Shown here: piece after piece, positions 62,001 through 64,000 of the stretch
How the letters are laid out: each line of letters starts with the position of its first letter
Numbering within the stretch: the first letter of the stretch is position 1
Assembly: GCA_021234535.1 (NCBI GenBank)
Contig: CM037843.1
Span: forward strand, 6,962,820 to 7,026,819
Reading direction: 5' to 3'
DNA: 64,000 nt
DNA from: Stichopus chloronotus
Taxonomy: Eukaryota > Echinodermata > Holothuroidea > Aspidochirotida > Stichopodidae
Notes under the pieces: generated by a model
Told to the model about the DNA's origin: nothing
Databases searched by the model: none
The model's input: the letters and a program-made list of their open reading frames with translations, nothing else
Program-made: the position numbers and the translations under genes

Positions 62001-63506
62001 TTGAGGGTTGAAGAAATCGTGCCATCTCCAAATAGATGAATTGTTACGGCACCATCTTCACACTGCTTCAGACTGGATGTCTCCTTGTTTACACCAAGAT
62101 CAATGTTTTCCATCGCTGGCTTGAGTTACTTCTGAATTGCAGATGTAACATTGTCAGAAAAGAGAATAATTTAAGCAAAGCGTTTTCTACAAGATACTAC
62201 ACTAAGAGTGCACAGAAAAACTAGAGATCTTCCTAACTAGGAAAACACTTTTCACAAAAAAGTGTACAAGCTTTTTCCAAAAAAAAAAAAAAAAATACAG
62301 GGTTGAAATGTGATTTTAGGATTTTCTTGTGAGAACCTTCAAGTTTGCCATTTTGGAGGTGGGGAGTTTTGCTGATTCCCAAAATGTAGGATTGTGTTTG
62401 TAACTCAAATGAGATATAAAACGTACTATGGATCACACATACCAACAAACAAGCATGCTGTTCAAATCTGTTTGCACACAGCACTGTGGTTTACATTCTT
62501 GAAAAGAATGCATTCCTCCCAACTTAACTCTCCATCATGGGCGTAACAACGCACATTTCCTTGGACCTCACCTTTGACCTTATTTCTGAAACTTGTTTAT
62601 TAATTTAACCAAAAAACTTTCAGATGGATATAACCATCATATTTCAGCACTTAATTCAGGATATGTATATCTTTCCTGAACCTCTGTTGTTAATTTCCTG
62701 CATCTTTTCATCACATTGGGGACTTTTTCTCTCTACTCACTGTTCTGGTTTATCTAAGTCCCCTGCTCCCTCTTTCTGAAGGTGATTGTTTATCTTGGTG
62801 AGTTCCTCTTTTTGTGGTCTCTGAAGGTATGAATGAGATGTGAAAAAGGCAATTCATTTATATTGAATTTGATGAAAATAAACCACAGCAAAAAAATAAT
62901 ATATGCAGTTGTCATACAGCTTGAAACAATTTCAAAAAAGAACAAAATACAAGAATGCACTAAAGGTTTGGTAAAACAGTGTAGTGTATCTGCTCACAGA
63001 ACATGGAATATGGCTATGAGAAACAGTGCATGGCATTACACATACCAAATGAGAGGTCTTTGCATGATCCCTTCATACAGCATTGCTTTTATGGAAGCGA
63101 GAACCAATGTTCATTTTCTCAGCAGAATACCTGTGACAATATACACAATGTGTGACAGATCCAAAATTTTTGACAAAAGGTTCCTGGCAATTCATAGGAG
63201 GTGGAAAGTGACCACACAAACTTGTCGGCAGCATTAAATATGATTGCTTATAGATTCCACTCAATGAAAAAAAAGTTTTGTACATGTATGAAAAGACAAT
63301 TGAACTCATTACAACAGTACTAAATTTTGATATTATCTCCCAAAATTAATCCTCACCATTTCATACAAAGACTGCAGACTTTCAAGATCGACAACAGATA
63401 AATCCATCTTCAACACTGCTTGATGGAGGTCGCTCATCTCGACATGAAGGCTAGACATGAAGATCCCAACTGCCTGCGATCGCTTGTCATCGAGTAACTT
63501 CACCAT
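50034..63506 (-). CDS. Formin, FMN/Cappuccino-like: C-terminal FH2 domain and start of tail, partial
   Basis: FH2 domains dimerise and nucleate and elongate actin filaments. Exons in transcript order: 63506-63357, 62820-62741, 59802-59673, 58856-58784, 57746-57673, 57041-56982, 53717-53597, 52813-52669, 50906-50757, 50112-50034. All junctions are in phase; total 354 codons. Landmarks: [17 protein letters not shown] (exon 1), [19 protein letters not shown] (2-3), the FH2 signature GNYMNGG then [21 protein letters not shown] (4-5), [18 protein letters not shown] (7), [14 protein letters not shown] (8), and [18 protein letters not shown] with DFKDLWKKE (9). The last is characteristic of FMN1/FMN2/Cappuccino rather than DIA, DAAM, FHOD or FMNL. 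Exon 10 is basic ([18 protein letters not shown]), like the actin/Spire-binding tail of FMN formins. The start of FH2, FH1 and N-terminus lie beyond 64000. The 3' end is unresolved: a GTGAGT donor follows 50034, but the frame also stays open to a stop at 49890. Confidence 0.9.
50113..50756 (-). other. Formin intron before the tail exon
   Basis: A 644-bp intron. The acceptor has tandem AG dinucleotides (ACAGAG); only use of the second keeps the frame (residues R-DEKMIEQ), while the first would soon hit a stop. Nothing else was recognised inside. Confidence 0.75.
50907..52668 (-). other. Formin intron with a piggyBac-like MITE
   Basis: A 1.76-kb phase-2 intron in the C-terminal FH2 region. It contains the 151-bp element at 52428-52578. 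A segment near 51115-51175 has GGGGTCCAGGG twice. No coding sequence was seen. Confidence 0.85.
52428..52578. mobile_element. piggyBac-like MITE, 151 bp
   Basis: The left end is CCCTTTCACAAC and the reverse complement of the right end is CCCTTTTGCAGC. The element is flanked on both sides by TTAA (52424-52427 and 52579-52582). TTAA duplications with CC(C/T) ends are the piggyBac signature. No coding capacity. Confidence 0.85.
52814..53596 (-). other. Formin intron between FH2 exons 7 and 8
   Basis: A 783-bp phase-1 intron, donor GTAAAA and acceptor after TGTTTCACCACCACCAG. Nothing else was recognised. Confidence 0.85.
54671..54955. repeat. 145-bp tandem duplication carrying TGACCTTTGACC
   Basis: Both units contain CCCCAGTTCCCCCAGATGAC, TAGGGCACAC, TCTCAATATGGCAAACCTAC, TTATCTGACTTTCCCCTATT or a one-base variant, and GAGTTA. 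The motif TGACCTTTGACCT at 54701-54713 is a perfect DR1; the second unit has TGACCTTTGACCA at 54846-54858. Confidence 0.9.
55808..56673. mobile_element. Harbinger-like non-autonomous transposon, 866 bp
   Basis: The left end AGCTAGCTGCACACTAT and the reverse complement of the right end, AGCTGTCTGCACACTAT, differ at two positions, and weaker inverted similarity continues inwards for about 20 bp. TTA flanks both ends (55805-55807 and 56674-56676), as expected of PIF/Harbinger elements. A 73-residue basic frame at 56185-56406 on the minus strand is not a recognisable transposase. A related partial end (GTGCACACTACACAAC) lies near 56597, so a second element end may be nested inside. Confidence 0.75.
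57042..57672 (-). other. Formin intron between the FH2 signature exon and the next
   Basis: A 631-bp phase-0 intron, donor GTGAGTATT after KDVKSS. Read-through meets a stop after 26 further codons. Nothing else was recognised. Confidence 0.85.
57747..58783 (-). other. Formin intron splitting the GNYMNGG motif
   Basis: A 1.04-kb phase-1 intron that interrupts the glycine codon just after GNYMNG. It contains a DR1-type repeat segment near 58100-58145 and 58438-58470. No coding sequence was seen. Confidence 0.85.
58857..59672 (-). other. Formin intron upstream of the GNYMNGG exon
   Basis: An 816-bp phase-0 intron, donor GTAAGG, acceptor after CTTTTCCCTGTCAG. AT-rich, with nothing else recognised. 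Confidence 0.85.
59932..60004. repeat. Compound GTCC / GTAC / ATAC microsatellite
   Basis: About seven GTCC repeats pass into about seven GTAC repeats and then about four ATAC repeats, without a gap. Neighbouring blocks differ by single-base changes. The GTAC block is self-complementary. Confidence 0.95.
61161..61276. repeat. (ACTG)29 microsatellite
   Basis: An uninterrupted array of 29 ACTG tetranucleotides. A Ser/Gln/Val repeat frame on the minus strand is a by-product of the array, not a gene. Confidence 0.97.
62821..63356 (-). other. Formin intron after the first visible FH2 exon
   Basis: A 536-bp phase-0 intron, donor GTGAGG and acceptor TACCTTCAG. Nothing else was recognised. Confidence 0.85.
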
Positions 63507-64000
63507 CTGACGAAAAAGAAAAGTGGGTCAGCAATTTTGAAATTATATACTGATGCATCCTTAGTCATAAATTTAGTAATATTTTGATCGCAAAATGAGA
63601 CTTTTCCTGAAGATGGAATATGCAAGGTAACAGAGAAACCAACTGTAAATCTCAAAGTATTCATATTTCTATGACTGCTAAAATGATTAGGCCTTGGTTA
63701 TTGGACACTGAACTTGACACTACCATATCTGGCAATAATAAACCAGTAGAAATACAGAAAGTCAAATGAGTGCAGTTTTTTTTTTTCAAGCTGAAAGCAA
63801 CTTTAAGAATTCAAATATTCAAAATGAAAAATCAGCATTTTACTCTGGCCTGGAGTTAAAAAGGTTATTATTGAGGGAAAAAGTTCTTCATGACTAAACA
63901 TCAGATAAGTTAATTATATAATGACAACTAGCTGACGGTATGTTCACCCATTGCAACCAAAAATATATCCATGTTGCTTTGGTAGGAACAATTCTCCATC
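63507..64000 (-). other. Formin intron running off the right edge
   Basis: The acceptor CTTTTTCGTCAG precedes the first visible FH2 exon. The matching donor and the 5' exons lie outside the window. Nothing else was recognised here. Confidence 0.8.

Larger units (their letters stand above)
59803..62740 (-). other. Formin intron with long microsatellites
   Basis: A 2.9-kb phase-2 intron (splits the Gln codon of DKPEQF). It contains the compound GTCC/GTAC/ATAC microsatellite at 59932-60004, the ACTG array at 61161-61276 and a CACCTTTGACCT segment at 62569-62580. No coding sequence was seen. Confidence 0.85.

Noticed and set aside
1..64000. tRNA, rRNA, CRISPR, prophage or viral genes
   Set aside because: None seen: no cloverleaf-like segment with A and B boxes was recognised by eye, no spaced direct-repeat array of CRISPR type, and no viral or retroelement polymerase frames.

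Overview
The window is nuclear DNA of a multicellular animal. It is AT-rich, its genes are split by GT-AG introns of 0.4 to 8.4 kb, and the intervening DNA is full of short non-autonomous transposons and tandem repeats. Deuterostome-like coding sequence together with the repeat style suggests a marine invertebrate such as an echinoderm or hemichordate. This is inference; no rRNA, tRNA or mitochondrial marker is present to fix the taxon. I saw no bacterial operon, CRISPR array or viral gene.

Two protein-coding genes are supported, arranged tail to tail. On the + strand (10.8-34.8 kb) lies a complete Smaug/SAMD4 gene. Ten coding exons with matching splice phases sum to 2,133 nt (710 codons plus stop), close to the 718 residues of human SAMD4A. 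On the - strand (50.0-63.5 kb) lies the 3' part of a formin of the FMN/Cappuccino type. Ten in-phase exons give 354 codons covering the C-terminal two thirds of the FH2 domain and the start of the tail. Its 5' part (N-terminus, FH1, start of FH2) lies beyond the right edge.

Region by region: 1-10.8 kb is non-coding, upstream of Smaug or within a 5'-UTR intron, with two small inverted-repeat elements. 10.8-34.8 kb is Smaug, whose introns hold several MITE-like elements, a 154-bp tandem array built from a MITE end, and a 257-bp duplication. 34.8-44.1 kb is the Smaug 3' UTR or intergenic DNA, with two minisatellites, one split by a hAT-type MITE with a perfect 8-bp target duplication. 44.1-50.0 kb is probably the formin 3' UTR or last intron, with a 67-bp minisatellite. 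50-64 kb is the formin, with piggyBac-like and Harbinger-like elements and long microsatellites in its introns.

The two genes have no known shared pathway. Smaug is an mRNA-repressing RNA-binding protein and the formin nucleates actin. Both fly counterparts (smaug, cappuccino) act in oogenesis or the early embryo, but nothing in the sequence shows that this linkage matters. No undescribed multi-gene system was found. The most notable signals are repeat-based: transposon-end amplification, a repeat family carrying perfect DR1 nuclear-receptor half-sites, and inverted-repeat ends that carry a consensus splice donor.
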